In this document: piece by piece, positions 26,807-34,342 of the stretch
How positions within the stretch are numbered: position 1 is the first letter of the stretch
Layout: every line of letters begins with the position of its first letter
The notes under the pieces: generated by a model
Database searches by the model: none
Seen by the model: only the letters and a program-made list of their open reading frames with translations
Told to the model about the DNA's origin: nothing
Source: Clostridiales bacterium
Lineage (GTDB): Bacteria > Bacillota > Clostridia > Oscillospirales > Oscillospiraceae
DNA: 64,000 bases
Reading direction: 5' to 3'
Assembly (NCBI GenBank): GCA_022774865.1
Contig: JALFLH010000003.1
Span: 1 to 64,000 of the forward strand
Program-made: the position numbers and the translations under genes

Positions 26807-27891
26807 CGGCTGCCCTCCACTGTGAATTTGTCACCCTGCCGGATTTCGTCCAGATAGCCGGCGTCAATGCCGGCCTGATCGAAGGTTGCCATCCCGTTGA
26901 TGATGGCGCAGGCGGCGGAGAGTACCTGAAAGGCCAGCGGACATCCGCTGCCTTCCCCCAGCCGCATTCCCAGCAGGAACAGCGGCTCCAGTCCCATGTC
27001 CTCCATGGCAAGGCGGTAGCCTATTTCATAGGAGGCGTGGCTGGGAATCAGGTAATGGCGGACATTGGGACAGAGCCGGACGGCGCACAGCGCGGCCACA
27101 GCGGAGATAAAGCCGTCGATGACTGCGGGACGGCGGGACGCAGCCGCCCCCAGAAATGCGCCGCACATGGCGGCAATGTCAAATCCGCCAACCTTGGCCA
27201 GCACATCCACCGGGTCATTCCGGTCAGGGTGGTTCAGGGCGATTGCCTGACGGATAACCTCCTTTTTCCGGCGGAAGCTGTCGTCTGTAATGCCGCCGCC
27301 CCGGCCGGTGACGGTCTCCACCTCCGCGTTTAGCAGAACGGCAAGAACGGCGGCGGAGGTAGTGGTGTTTCCAATGCCCATTTCCCCGATGCCGATTCCA
27401 TCGGCTTCCGTGGAGTGGGCAAGTTCGAATCCGGTTGCGATCGCCTGTTCCGCCTGTGCGCGGGTCATGGCAGCCTCGTGGGCGATGTTTCGGGTTCCGT
27501 AGGCAATTTTCCGATTCAGAACCGCGCCGGTTGGGATTTCCGCGTTGACACCCACGTCGCATACGGTGATGCCGCAGCCAAAGTGTTTGGCCAGAACGGA
27601 GGCGCCGGTTTTGGCGCGGGTCAGATTGATGGTCTGCATCCGTGTCACCGACTGCGGGGCGCTGGATACGCCCTCGGCCACGACGCCGTTGTCGGCGGCG
27701 AACACCAGAAGATGCGGTTGCTCCATCCGGTTGTAAACCGATCCTGTGATGCCCGCCAACTGGATGGACAGTTCCTCCAGCCGACCCAGACTCCCGGGGG
27801 GCTTGGCGAGCTGGGCCTGACGTGCCCGCGCTGCCGCCATGGCAGCTTCGTCCGGCGGTTGAACCGCGCTGATCATTTCTGTCAAAAGCAT
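26803..27891 (-). CDS. cobT: Nicotinate-nucleotide-dimethylbenzimidazole phosphoribosyltransferase
   Basis: 362 residues. Typical segments are LAKPPGSLGRLEEL, VFAADNGVVAEGVSSAP, GEMGIGNTTTSAA and the glycine-rich GRGGGITD. It transfers phosphoribose from nicotinate mononucleotide to a lower-ligand base to give alpha-ribazole phosphate. It lies between the CbiR-like gene and cobU in the riboswitch-controlled operon. Which lower ligand it prefers cannot be read from the sequence. Confidence 0.97.
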   Translation of the reverse strand: MLLTEMISAVQPPDEAAMAAARARQAQLAKPPGSLGRLEELSIQLAGITGSVYNRMEQPHLLVFAADNGVVAEGVSSAPQSVTRMQTINLTRAKTGASVLAKHFGCGITVCDVGVNAEIPTGAVLNRKIAYGTRNIAHEAAMTRAQAEQAIATGFELAHSTEADGIGIGEMGIGNTTTSAAVLAVLLNAEVETVTGRGGGITDDSFRRKKEVIRQAIALNHPDRNDPVDVLAKVGGFDIAAMCGAFLGAAASRRPAVIDGFISAVAALCAVRLCPNVRHYLIPSHASYEIGYRLAMEDMGLEPLFLLGMRLGEGSGCPLAFQVLSAACAIINGMATFDQAGIDAGYLDEIRQGDKFTVEGSR

Positions 27892-28634
27892 GGTGATTCC
27901 TCCATAAGTATACGCAACGAGGGCTCCGTTTCCGTCAGCTCCAGCGTAAAGGTTGCCCCCGGGCAGAGCGTTTCTGCCCGGCTCAGAAAGGCGCGCATAT
28001 CGATGCTGCCCCGATTCAGGGCACTGTGGGTATCCTGACGGCCATCGTTGTTGTGAATGTGAAAATGGCTGATGAATGGCGCGCAGCGCTCCAGCCAGAT
28101 ATCGGCCGGAAGGGAGGAATAGACATTCACGTGCCCTACGTCCAGACAGAGCCGCAGCCGCGGGTCGTCCACCCCCCGGATGATATCCAGCAGCATCTCC
28201 GGTTCTTCCTCCATGACGTTTTCCAGCGCGATGGGGAGGCCGGGGGCTTCTGCCAGGAATGATTTCCAGAAAGCAATGGACTCTTCCCTGTACCAGCAGG
28301 GGTAATACAGCCGGGGGCTGTAGCCGCCGTGAATGACAATTTTCTCCGCGCCGTAGGATTCCGCCAGCACCATGGCCTGCCGGTAGCGGAACGCGGCCAG
28401 TTCCCTTGCCCTGGGGTCGATGGCGCAGGGAAACAGCTCGTTGAAGGGCGCATGAAAAATGCGCCGGTCTACCCCGTTCAGTTTTTCCCGCACCAAAGAA
28501 TCGGTCTGGGGAAAGCGTTCATCCATATTCCAGGCGGTGCAGTATTCCGCGATTTCCAGACCCAGATTCAGACGTCTCGCCTGCCTTTCGGCATCGGCGG
28601 CAATGGTGGACAGGTAGAGTCTGTTGGTAATCAT
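27882..28634 (-). CDS. CbiR-like TIM-barrel protein (xylose isomerase/AP endonuclease superfamily)
   Basis: 250 residues starting MITNRLYLSTIAADAERQ. Superfamily metal sites are visible: VIHGGYSPR, ALENVMEEEPEM, LCLDVGHVNVYSS, HFHIHNNDGRQDTHSALNRG and LELTE. Sugar-phosphate isomerase-like proteins have varied roles, but in a B12-riboswitch operon with cobT, cobU and cobS the best match is CbiR, the cobamide-remodelling hydrolase first described in Akkermansia, which belongs to this superfamily. It would cleave the nucleotide loop of imported cobamides so that CobU, CobT and CobS can rebuild them with a preferred base. Superfamily is clear; the CbiR identity is inference from context. Start at 28634 overlaps the S-component stop by 4 bases. 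Confidence 0.8.
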   Translation of the reverse strand: MITNRLYLSTIAADAERQARRLNLGLEIAEYCTAWNMDERFPQTDSLVREKLNGVDRRIFHAPFNELFPCAIDPRARELAAFRYRQAMVLAESYGAEKIVIHGGYSPRLYYPCWYREESIAFWKSFLAEAPGLPIALENVMEEEPEMLLDIIRGVDDPRLRLCLDVGHVNVYSSLPADIWLERCAPFISHFHIHNNDGRQDTHSALNRGSIDMRAFLSRAETLCPGATFTLELTETEPSLRILMEESPCF

Positions 28635-29338
28635 GCTGATTTCTCCATTCCCCGCAGCATTCCGTACTTGATTTTGATCCGTTCCAGTTTTTCCAGCATG
28701 GGTTTTCCCAGCAGGGACAGCACCAGAAATGTGCCGACAGCCTGACTGAAATTGACCGGAAATCCGGCAAGATAGATGGCCATCACATTTTTGAAATTGA
28801 TGGTGATCGGGGCGAGAAAGACCGTGCAGGTGTCCAGTAACGGGCCGACAAAAAACAGAACCCCAAGAAATCCGAACACGCCCATGACGAGGGGCTTTCG
28901 GGGCAACCGTCTGCCATAAAACAGAAAGCCTGCCAGCATTCCACCGGCGCCATAAGCCATCATCTGCCAGGGGGTATAGGGCCCCTGACTGTAAAAGAAA
29001 TTGCTGGCCAATGCGCTGACCGCGCCAACCAGAAAGCCGGATTCTGGGCCGAACGCGATGCCCGCAATCATGATAACGCCGAAAATTGCCTTCAAGCCGG
29101 GAATTGGAATGGCAACCCGGGCTGCGACAGCCAGTGCGCACAGAACGGCCAGAATCACCAGCTCCCGCGCCTGCGGCTTCCGTCCTTCAAACGCCATGAA
29201 AAAGGGAATCAGCAGCTCCATGACCACCAGGGTGCTGGTGGCGTAGTACCACCGGCCGGATAACCGGGAGCCGAAAATCAGTGTAGCCGGAATGCACACG
29301 AGAAAAATCAGAAGTGTGGCAATGTGGGATTTTTTCAT
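28631..29338 (-). CDS. ECF transporter S component, probably for a cobamide or precursor
   Basis: 235 residues with about six membrane helices. The segment AIPIPGLKAIFGVIMIAGIAFGPESGFLVGA and the following MMAYGAGGMLAGFLFYG are typical of ECF S-components of the predicted cobalamin-related group (CbrT/CblT-like). It overlaps its own ATPase gene by 4 bases, forming a dedicated group I ECF system. Control by the cobalamin riboswitch upstream and the salvage genes downstream indicate a corrinoid, cobinamide or alpha-ribazole substrate. It should capture the substrate outside and hand it to the T/A module. Confidence 0.87.
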   Translation of the reverse strand: MKKSHIATLLIFLVCIPATLIFGSRLSGRWYYATSTLVVMELLIPFFMAFEGRKPQARELVILAVLCALAVAARVAIPIPGLKAIFGVIMIAGIAFGPESGFLVGAVSALASNFFYSQGPYTPWQMMAYGAGGMLAGFLFYGRRLPRKPLVMGVFGFLGVLFFVGPLLDTCTVFLAPITINFKNVMAIYLAGFPVNFSQAVGTFLVLSLLGKPMLEKLERIKIKYGMLRGMEKSA

Positions 29339-30999
29339 GACAGGTCAGCCTCCCGGTTCGCGGCAATCAGCGCGGTGACGTCTTCCGCCGTGACGGCCAT
29401 GGAAAAGATGTGGCGGCTCATGCGGTTGGCTGCGGTGGTATAGAAGCTGTTGCTTCCGAAAAACCGCCTTGGTGTATCGGTTGTGAGAATCTGTCCGTCA
29501 AAGAACATACTCACCAGATCGGCGTACCGGGCGCAGAATTCCACATCATGGGAAACCATGACGATGGTGATACCCCGGGCTTTCAGGCTGGTCAGAATCT
29601 CGGCGAAGGCTGATTTGAAAAAGCTGTCCAGACCTTTGGTCGGCTCGTCCAACAACAGAATTTGGGGATTGGTCAGCAGAACCTTAGCCAGCGCGGCGCG
29701 CTGCTGCTCGCCGCCGGACAGGTCGCAGGGGTGACTCTCCAGCAGGGAAGTAAGCTGGCAGAGGGATGCGACGTGGTCAATCTGAGCCTGATCCGCACTC
29801 ATTTCTTCCAGTTCCGCGCGGACGGTTTTTTTGACGAAAAGGCTACGGGGATCCTGCGGCAGCATGGCAATACAGCCGTGGAACAGTTCCGACGGCCGGA
29901 TGGATTCCGCCGGTTTTCCGCAGATTCTGATTTTTCCACGGTACGGACGGCAGATGCCGCAGATGGTTTTCAGCAGGGTGGATTTTCCCGCACCGTTGCC
30001 GCCGACGATGGTATAGAGGCTCCCGGTGGGGATCTCGGCGCTGACACCCCGGAGAATGTCCGCGCCGTTCTTTTCGTAACGGAACCACAGCTCCTTCAGA
30101 GACAGCGCCGGAACAGCCGTTGGCGTTTTGGCAGGTTCAGCCGGAAGCCCTTTCACCTGCGGCGATTCCGGGAAAAGATGGCTGAGCCAGGTTCGTCCCT
30201 CCCGCACGGTCAGCGGACACTCGCCCCGGCCATAGGCGCCGTAGAACACCCTCACCGGCGTGGGCATGGCGGAGAAAAGATCGCTGTTCTGGTCATGCAG
30301 ATGTTTGCCGATCTTCGAGGGGGTATCGTCGGCAATGATTGCGCCGCAGTCCAGAATGACAGCCCGGTCGGCATTGGGCAAAATATCCTCAAGACGGTGC
30401 TCCGTGATGATGATCGTGGTGCCCAGCTCCAGATTGATCTTGCGCACGGTATTCAGAAAGTCCGACGCGGCGATGGGATCGAGCTGGCTGGTGGGTTCGT
30501 CCAGAATCAGCACCTCCGGCTGCATCGCCATGATGGAGGCCAGATTGAGCAGTTGCTTCTGTCCGCCGGACAGGCTGGCCACATCCCGATGAAACCAGTC
30601 CTGAATCCCAAAATAGCAGGCCATTTCCGCCACCCGGGCGCGCATGGTTTTCTGGTCACAGCCCAGACTTTCCAGGCCGAAGGCCAGCTCATGCCAGACC
30701 TTATCGGTGACGAGCTGATCGTCGGGATTCTGCATGACATAGCCGATTGCAGCGGCCTGATCGTAGGCGCTGACCTGCTCCAGCGGAATACCGTTGAAAA
30801 AAACCGTGCCGCTTCGCCTGCCGTAGGGGGTCAGAACAGATTTCAGATGGCGCAGCAGGGTCGTTTTCCCCGAACCGGATTTACCGAACAGAACCACATA
30901 TTCTCCTTTTTCAATAGACAGGCTGATGTCTCGCAGCGCGGTTCCGGTGTCGGAAGCGGGGTAGGAGAAGGTCAGATTGCGGATCTCGAAATGTGCCAT
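29335..30999 (-). CDS. Fused two-domain ECF ATPase for corrinoid uptake
   Basis: 554 residues with two ATP-binding cassettes. Domain 1: GKSGSGKTT (39-47), YVMQNPDDQLV, SLSGGQKQLLNLA, LILDEPTSQLD. Domain 2: GGNGAGKST near 335, DLSGGEQQRAALA, LLLDEPTKGLD. It replaces a separate EcfA/EcfA' pair, as in dedicated ECF systems. AGGAGG lies 7 bases before the ATG at 30999; an upstream ATG (31050) would extend into the ecfT gene by unlikely residues. It powers import by the adjacent T and S subunits. Confidence 0.93.
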   Translation of the reverse strand: MAHFEIRNLTFSYPASDTGTALRDISLSIEKGEYVVLFGKSGSGKTTLLRHLKSVLTPYGRRSGTVFFNGIPLEQVSAYDQAAAIGYVMQNPDDQLVTDKVWHELAFGLESLGCDQKTMRARVAEMACYFGIQDWFHRDVASLSGGQKQLLNLASIMAMQPEVLILDEPTSQLDPIAASDFLNTVRKINLELGTTIIITEHRLEDILPNADRAVILDCGAIIADDTPSKIGKHLHDQNSDLFSAMPTPVRVFYGAYGRGECPLTVREGRTWLSHLFPESPQVKGLPAEPAKTPTAVPALSLKELWFRYEKNGADILRGVSAEIPTGSLYTIVGGNGAGKSTLLKTICGICRPYRGKIRICGKPAESIRPSELFHGCIAMLPQDPRSLFVKKTVRAELEEMSADQAQIDHVASLCQLTSLLESHPCDLSGGEQQRAALAKVLLTNPQILLLDEPTKGLDSFFKSAFAEILTSLKARGITIVMVSHDVEFCARYADLVSMFFDGQILTTDTPRRFFGSNSFYTTAANRMSRHIFSMAVTAEDVTALIAANREADLS

Positions 31000-31841
31000 T
31001 GAATGGCCTCCTTGATGTGTAATGCCGAAGGAATCAGCAGAAGAATGCAATAGGTGGCGAACCCGAAAGAAAGAGGCGCTATCCGGATTTCAGGGGAAAA
31101 CGCCGCCGTTTTTTCCCCGCCGAGAATTACGGCAGTTGCCAGCGTGGCCATGCAGGCAATCAAAACCCAGTCCTGCCCGGTCATGTGGTAAATCTGGAAG
31201 CTCGTCCGGGGGGCACTGCCGTAGCCTCTGGCGCGCATGGAATCGCTGGTCGTGATGCTGCCTTCCAGCGCCCAGTCCATCAGTGCGGAGAGAACGGACA
31301 TTCCGTCGGCGATTCTCTCTTTGACGCCGGATTCCTCCGACGCGCTCTTCCCGATACATTTTCTGGCACCGGAAATCTGCCCCGCCTTACGGATGAAGCC
31401 GGGAATCATGCGCAGCACCATCACCAGAAGCAGTGACAGCGCCGGAATCAGATTGCCGAACAGGCTTGTGAATTTGTCGCTGGTCATCACGGCGCTATAG
31501 CACCCGAACCAGAGCAGCATCTCCACGAGCATCCCGGAGATGACCATGCCGTACAGCAGCGCCTCCAGTGTAAAGGGTCTGCCGAACAGGCAAAACAGAA
31601 CCGTCGCCCCATAGGTATTGAACAGGGGATTGATGGCAGAAAGCAGAACAAACACGGGTACAAGCCCGCAGATCATCCGCCATCCCGACCTGCCGTTCAG
31701 CAGAAGATAATAACTTCCGGCGCACACCGCACCGGCCAGCAGATAGGCCGGATGCTGAATCACCACCCCGAACCCGATGGCAAGCATGAAAAACAGAAAG
31801 CTGACCGCTGGATGACGGTTGGAAAGCGCGTCATGGGTCAT
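30972..31841 (-). CDS. ECF transporter T component of the corrinoid uptake system
   Basis: 289 residues, multiple membrane helices, with the coupling motifs SGARKCIG and, later, SMRARGYGSAPRT that dock on the ATPases. Its ATG at 31841 directly abuts the U-tract of a terminator hairpin, and the only ribosome-site-like bases (AAGGGGG) lie in that hairpin's 3' arm. It is the first gene of the operon and the direct target of the cobalamin riboswitch at 31925-32075. Overlaps the ATPase gene start by 28 bases. Family clear. Confidence 0.9.
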   Translation of the reverse strand: MTHDALSNRHPAVSFLFFMLAIGFGVVIQHPAYLLAGAVCAGSYYLLLNGRSGWRMICGLVPVFVLLSAINPLFNTYGATVLFCLFGRPFTLEALLYGMVISGMLVEMLLWFGCYSAVMTSDKFTSLFGNLIPALSLLLVMVLRMIPGFIRKAGQISGARKCIGKSASEESGVKERIADGMSVLSALMDWALEGSITTSDSMRARGYGSAPRTSFQIYHMTGQDWVLIACMATLATAVILGGEKTAAFSPEIRIAPLSFGFATYCILLLIPSALHIKEAIQWHISRSAI

Positions 31842-31864
31842 AAAAAAAGCCCCCTTACGGGGGC
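31842..31864 (-). terminator. Expression-platform terminator of the cobalamin riboswitch
   Basis: GCCCCC, loop TTAC, GGGGGC (plus-strand reading) with seven U before the ecfT ATG. The stem also covers the ribosome site, so it can act on transcription and translation. Confidence 0.8.
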
Positions 31865-31924
31865 CTGCAGTCATGCGCCGCTGCGTAACGCGGACAAGCG
31901 GCCGGACAGCCCCCAAGAGTCCGG

Positions 31925-32075
31925 CGCTTGTGTGCAGGTTCGTATTCCGACTCCGGACGCCATGATGCGGCCAGTCTTCTCAGCTTGCGCCAATGACAGG
32001 CAGCGGCTTCAGTTCCGTCTACGGCGGCTTGGTACCGTTGGGATTTCCCCATTCCAATTTACCCGCGACACTTCT
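31925..32075 (-). promoter_or_regulatory. Cobalamin riboswitch of the ECF-cbiR-cobTUS operon
   Basis: On the minus strand: AATGGGGAAATCCCAACGG, the AAGCCGCC stem region, GCCGCTGCCTGTCATTGGC, GCAAGCTGAGAAGACTGGCC, then GGAGTCGGAATACGAACC near 31950. These follow the order of the cobalamin aptamer core (GGGAA...GGTGC..., GCCACTG-type, GGAAGG-type and AGTCAGGATAC-type elements). The terminator at 31842-31864 completes the switch. All operon genes concern corrinoids, which supports the call. Confidence 0.88.
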
Positions 32076-32104
32076 TACCATGTATCATTCCTTCAGATTT
32101 ATTC

Positions 32105-32133
32105 ATGGTATCACATTCGCCGGGCTTTGGCAA
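32105..32133 (-). promoter_or_regulatory. Promoter of the cobalamin operon
   Basis: TTGCCA, 17-bp spacer, TACCAT on the minus strand; the leader would then run about 255 bases through the riboswitch. Confidence 0.6.
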
Positions 32134-32167
32134 TCCGTTTTCAAAAAAAGATTCCATTTGACAGCTA

Positions 32168-32196
32168 TTGACAATTGACTTTTCAGCCGATATGAT
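32168..32196 (+). promoter_or_regulatory. Sigma-A promoter of the DUF2284 gene
   Basis: TTGACA, 17-bp spacer, TATGAT, 20 bases before the DUF2284 start; divergent from the cobalamin operon. Confidence 0.75.
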
Positions 32197-32215
32197 ACCT
32201 GAGAGGTGATATTCC

Positions 32216-32755
32216 ATGACAGACGATCAGATAATTCAGCTTGCCTATGGGGAAGGATTTGCCGCTGCCGCAGTGACGGATACAGATAAAATTGTGTTCG
32301 ATCCCGCTTTCCGTCCCTACTGCGCGGAGAATCTGTGCGGGCAGTATGGGGTAAACCATTCCTGCCCGCCGGATTGCGGCACGCCGGAGGAAATGAAAGC
32401 GCGGGTACTGGCGCACCGCAAGGCGCTGGTTCTGCAGAGCATTTGGGAGATATCGGATTTTTCCGATCAGCCGGCCATCAAGGCCGCCAAGCGCGCCCAT
32501 AACGAGGCGGAGATTCGGCTGATCCGGCAGATTCGCGCGCAGGGCTGCGATGGATTGATTGTGGGCGCCAGCGGATGCGCTCTGTGCAGCCCCTGCGCCA
32601 AAAAGCTGGGCGAGCCCTGCCGGTTTCCGGATTATCAATATTCCTGTATGTCAGCTTACTGCGTTTTCGTGAAGAAACTGGCGGATCAATGCGGCATGGA
32701 GTACGACTGTGGAGACGGCCTGCTGGCCTTTTTCGGAATGTATATTTTTGATTGA
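32216..32755 (+). CDS. DUF2284 cysteine-rich metal-binding protein
   Basis: 179 residues. Twelve cysteines, with CAENLCGQYGVNHSCPPDCGTP and CALCSPCAKKLGEPCRFPDY, typical of DUF2284, a family thought to bind an iron-sulfur cluster or other metal. It lies between two cobalamin riboswitches but has its own promoter and GAGAGGTGAT ribosome site. The location suggests, without proving, a link to corrinoid metabolism. No catalytic function is known to me. Confidence 0.88.
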   Translation: MTDDQIIQLAYGEGFAAAAVTDTDKIVFDPAFRPYCAENLCGQYGVNHSCPPDCGTPEEMKARVLAHRKALVLQSIWEISDFSDQPAIKAAKRAHNEAEIRLIRQIRAQGCDGLIVGASGCALCSPCAKKLGEPCRFPDYQYSCMSAYCVFVKKLADQCGMEYDCGDGLLAFFGMYIFD

Positions 32756-32780
32756 ATTTTTCAAAGAGCTGTGCTATACT
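32752..32780 (+). promoter_or_regulatory. Promoter of the second cobalamin leader
   Basis: TTGAAT (overlapping the DUF2284 stop), 17-bp spacer, TATACT with an extended TGC. Confidence 0.65.
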
Positions 32781-32781
32781 G

Positions 32782-32950
32782 GTCAGGCATCCGGGGAATC
32801 AGGTGCAAAACCTGAACGAGCCCGTCGCCGTGAGGCGCAGATCACACGATTATGCTTACCTTTTCCACCGCAGGAGAAGGGACAGACCATTGGATGATTC
32901 TGAGAAGGTCGGATAATCGCGCGCCAAGCCGGAATATCCGGTGCATGACC
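32782..32950 (+). promoter_or_regulatory. Cobalamin riboswitch of the DUF4430 lipoprotein gene
   Basis: GGTCAGGCATCCGGGGAATC, AGGTGCAAAACCTGAACG, AGCCCGTCGCCGTGAGGCGC, GGAGAAGGGACAGACC, and GCCAAGCCGGAATATCCGG follow the cobalamin aptamer order closely. Downstream, TCCTTTAT at about 32955-32965 can pair with ATAAGGA of the ribosome site, so control is probably at translation initiation; no U-run terminator is seen. Confidence 0.9.
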
Positions 32951-33007
32951 TTTCCTTTATGCCGCGGGAGCCGGTTTCGGAAGGGAAAAATGAATAAGGA
33001 GAATACA

Positions 33008-33775
33008 ATGATGAAAATGAACAGCATTCGCAAGAAACTGTCGTTCATCCTGTGTATCGTGCTGATTGCGGCTATGGCACTGTTTACTGCGGGTTGCAAC
33101 GACGCATCCGGCGCACCTTCCGGAACGGCCGCGCCTGCCGGGACTGCTTTTACAGTTGTGGTGACCGATCTTCAGGGTGAGCAGACCACATTCCACTATA
33201 CGTCCGACAAGGATACCGTAGGAGACGCGCTGCTGGCTGAGGGTTTGATCGCGGGCGAGGACAGCGATTACGGCCTGTATGTCACCACCGTCAATGGTAT
33301 CACGGCGGACTGGGACAAGGATCAGACCTATTGGGCGTTCTACATTGACGGTGAATATGCCACCACCGGCGTGGACGCTACCAGGATTTCAGAGGGCGCA
33401 ACCTATTCCTTTGTGCTGACCGGGCCGGAGGAAACCGCGACGGAGGCATCCGCGACAGAGGCGTCCGATGTCACAGTGCTTGGAGAGGGTTCGACGGTTT
33501 TCACTGTGGTGACCACGGATCTGGATGGCGTGGAATCCACATTTGAAGTTCATACCGATGCGCAGACGGTCGGCAAGGCTCTGACTGACGTCAGTCTGAT
33601 TGCGGGACACGACAGCGAATACGGCCTGTATGTGGATACCGTCAACGGCATCACGCTGGACTGGGATAAGGACGGAAAATACTGGGCGTTTTACATTAAC
33701 GGCGAATACGCCATGACCGGTGTGGATACAACGGAAGTGACATCCGGCGCGGTTTACGCCTTCAAGGCGGAGTAA
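33008..33775 (+). CDS. Lipoprotein with two transcobalamin-like (DUF4430) domains
   Basis: 255 residues. The signal peptide ends in the lipobox FTAGC with Cys30, so the protein is lipid-anchored outside. Two tandem DUF4430 repeats follow (about 44-135 and 150-255), nearly parallel in sequence: TVVVTDLQGEQTTF/TVVTTDLDGVESTF, AGEDSDYGLYVTTVNGI/AGHDSEYGLYVDTVNGI and YWAFYIDGEYATTGVD/YWAFYINGEYAMTGVD. DUF4430 is the fold of the C-terminal cap of transcobalamin and intrinsic factor. The cobalamin riboswitch in front strongly suggests that it captures corrinoids for the ECF transporter. AAGGAG precedes the start. Binding is inference. Confidence 0.9.
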   Translation: MMKMNSIRKKLSFILCIVLIAAMALFTAGCNDASGAPSGTAAPAGTAFTVVVTDLQGEQTTFHYTSDKDTVGDALLAEGLIAGEDSDYGLYVTTVNGITADWDKDQTYWAFYIDGEYATTGVDATRISEGATYSFVLTGPEETATEASATEASDVTVLGEGSTVFTVVTTDLDGVESTFEVHTDAQTVGKALTDVSLIAGHDSEYGLYVDTVNGITLDWDKDGKYWAFYINGEYAMTGVDTTEVTSGAVYAFKAE

Positions 33776-33784
33776 TGAGCGAAT

Positions 33785-33816
33785 CCCTGCTTTTGGTTGG
33801 AAAGCAGGGATTTTTT
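33785..33816 (+). terminator. Terminator after the DUF4430 gene
   Basis: CCCTGCTTT / AAAGCAGGG stem followed by ATTTTTT. Confidence 0.85.
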
Positions 33817-34342
33817 ATAGCTCCGTGACAAGCTCCGACAGTTGTTTCCGCTTTTTGGGACGCAGCACATCCCCCTGACTGGGATAGCCCAAGGCGATGA
33901 CAAGCCGAACCGGCTGGTTCAGTCCGCAGGCCTTACGGATTTTTCCGTCATCCAGCCATCCCAGAATGCAGCTACCCAGCCCCTGTGCTGTGGCCTCAGC
34001 GGTGAGGTAGGCGGCGGCAATGCCGATGTCAATGGAGCGGTAGTCGATGCCCTTGAGTTTCGCGCCCAGCGCGGCGGATTTGCTGTAGGGCATTTCGGAT
34101 ATGACGATCAGCACCGGAGCCTGGGCTGCGAATTGGTTCATACCCATGGAGGATACCCCCGCGGCAACGGCTTTTGCGGTATCGCCCCGGCAGACGGTGA
34201 AATGATAGGGCTGCCCATTGCAGGCGGAGGGTGCCAGCCGGGCGGCGGCGAGAACGGCGTCGAGCTTTTCCTGCTCCACCGGGCGGGATGCGTCATAGCT
34301 GCGGCAGGATTGCCGGCTGTTTGCGATTTCGGAAAAATTCAT
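33815..34342 (-). CDS. Nitroreductase-family flavoprotein
   Basis: 175 residues with the FMN-binding N-terminal motif IANSRQSCRSYDASRPV, APSACNGQPYHF and the C-terminal GLGSCILGW and IALGYPSQ. Such enzymes reduce nitro compounds, quinones or other substrates with NAD(P)H. The gene is translationally coupled to the YdcF-like gene upstream (ATGA overlap). A SagB/BluB-type role (BluB makes the B12 lower ligand DMB) was considered because of the corrinoid neighbours, but the strand and operon differ and no BluB-specific motif was recognised. Substrate unknown. Confidence 0.92.
   Translation of the reverse strand: MNFSEIANSRQSCRSYDASRPVEQEKLDAVLAAARLAPSACNGQPYHFTVCRGDTAKAVAAGVSSMGMNQFAAQAPVLIVISEMPYSKSAALGAKLKGIDYRSIDIGIAAAYLTAEATAQGLGSCILGWLDDGKIRKACGLNQPVRLVIALGYPSQGDVLRPKKRKQLSELVTEL

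Noticed and set aside
33815-34342. BluB (lower-ligand DMB synthase) as identity of the nitroreductase
   Set aside because: Although near corrinoid genes, it belongs to a different operon without a B12 riboswitch, and I could not identify BluB-specific motifs.
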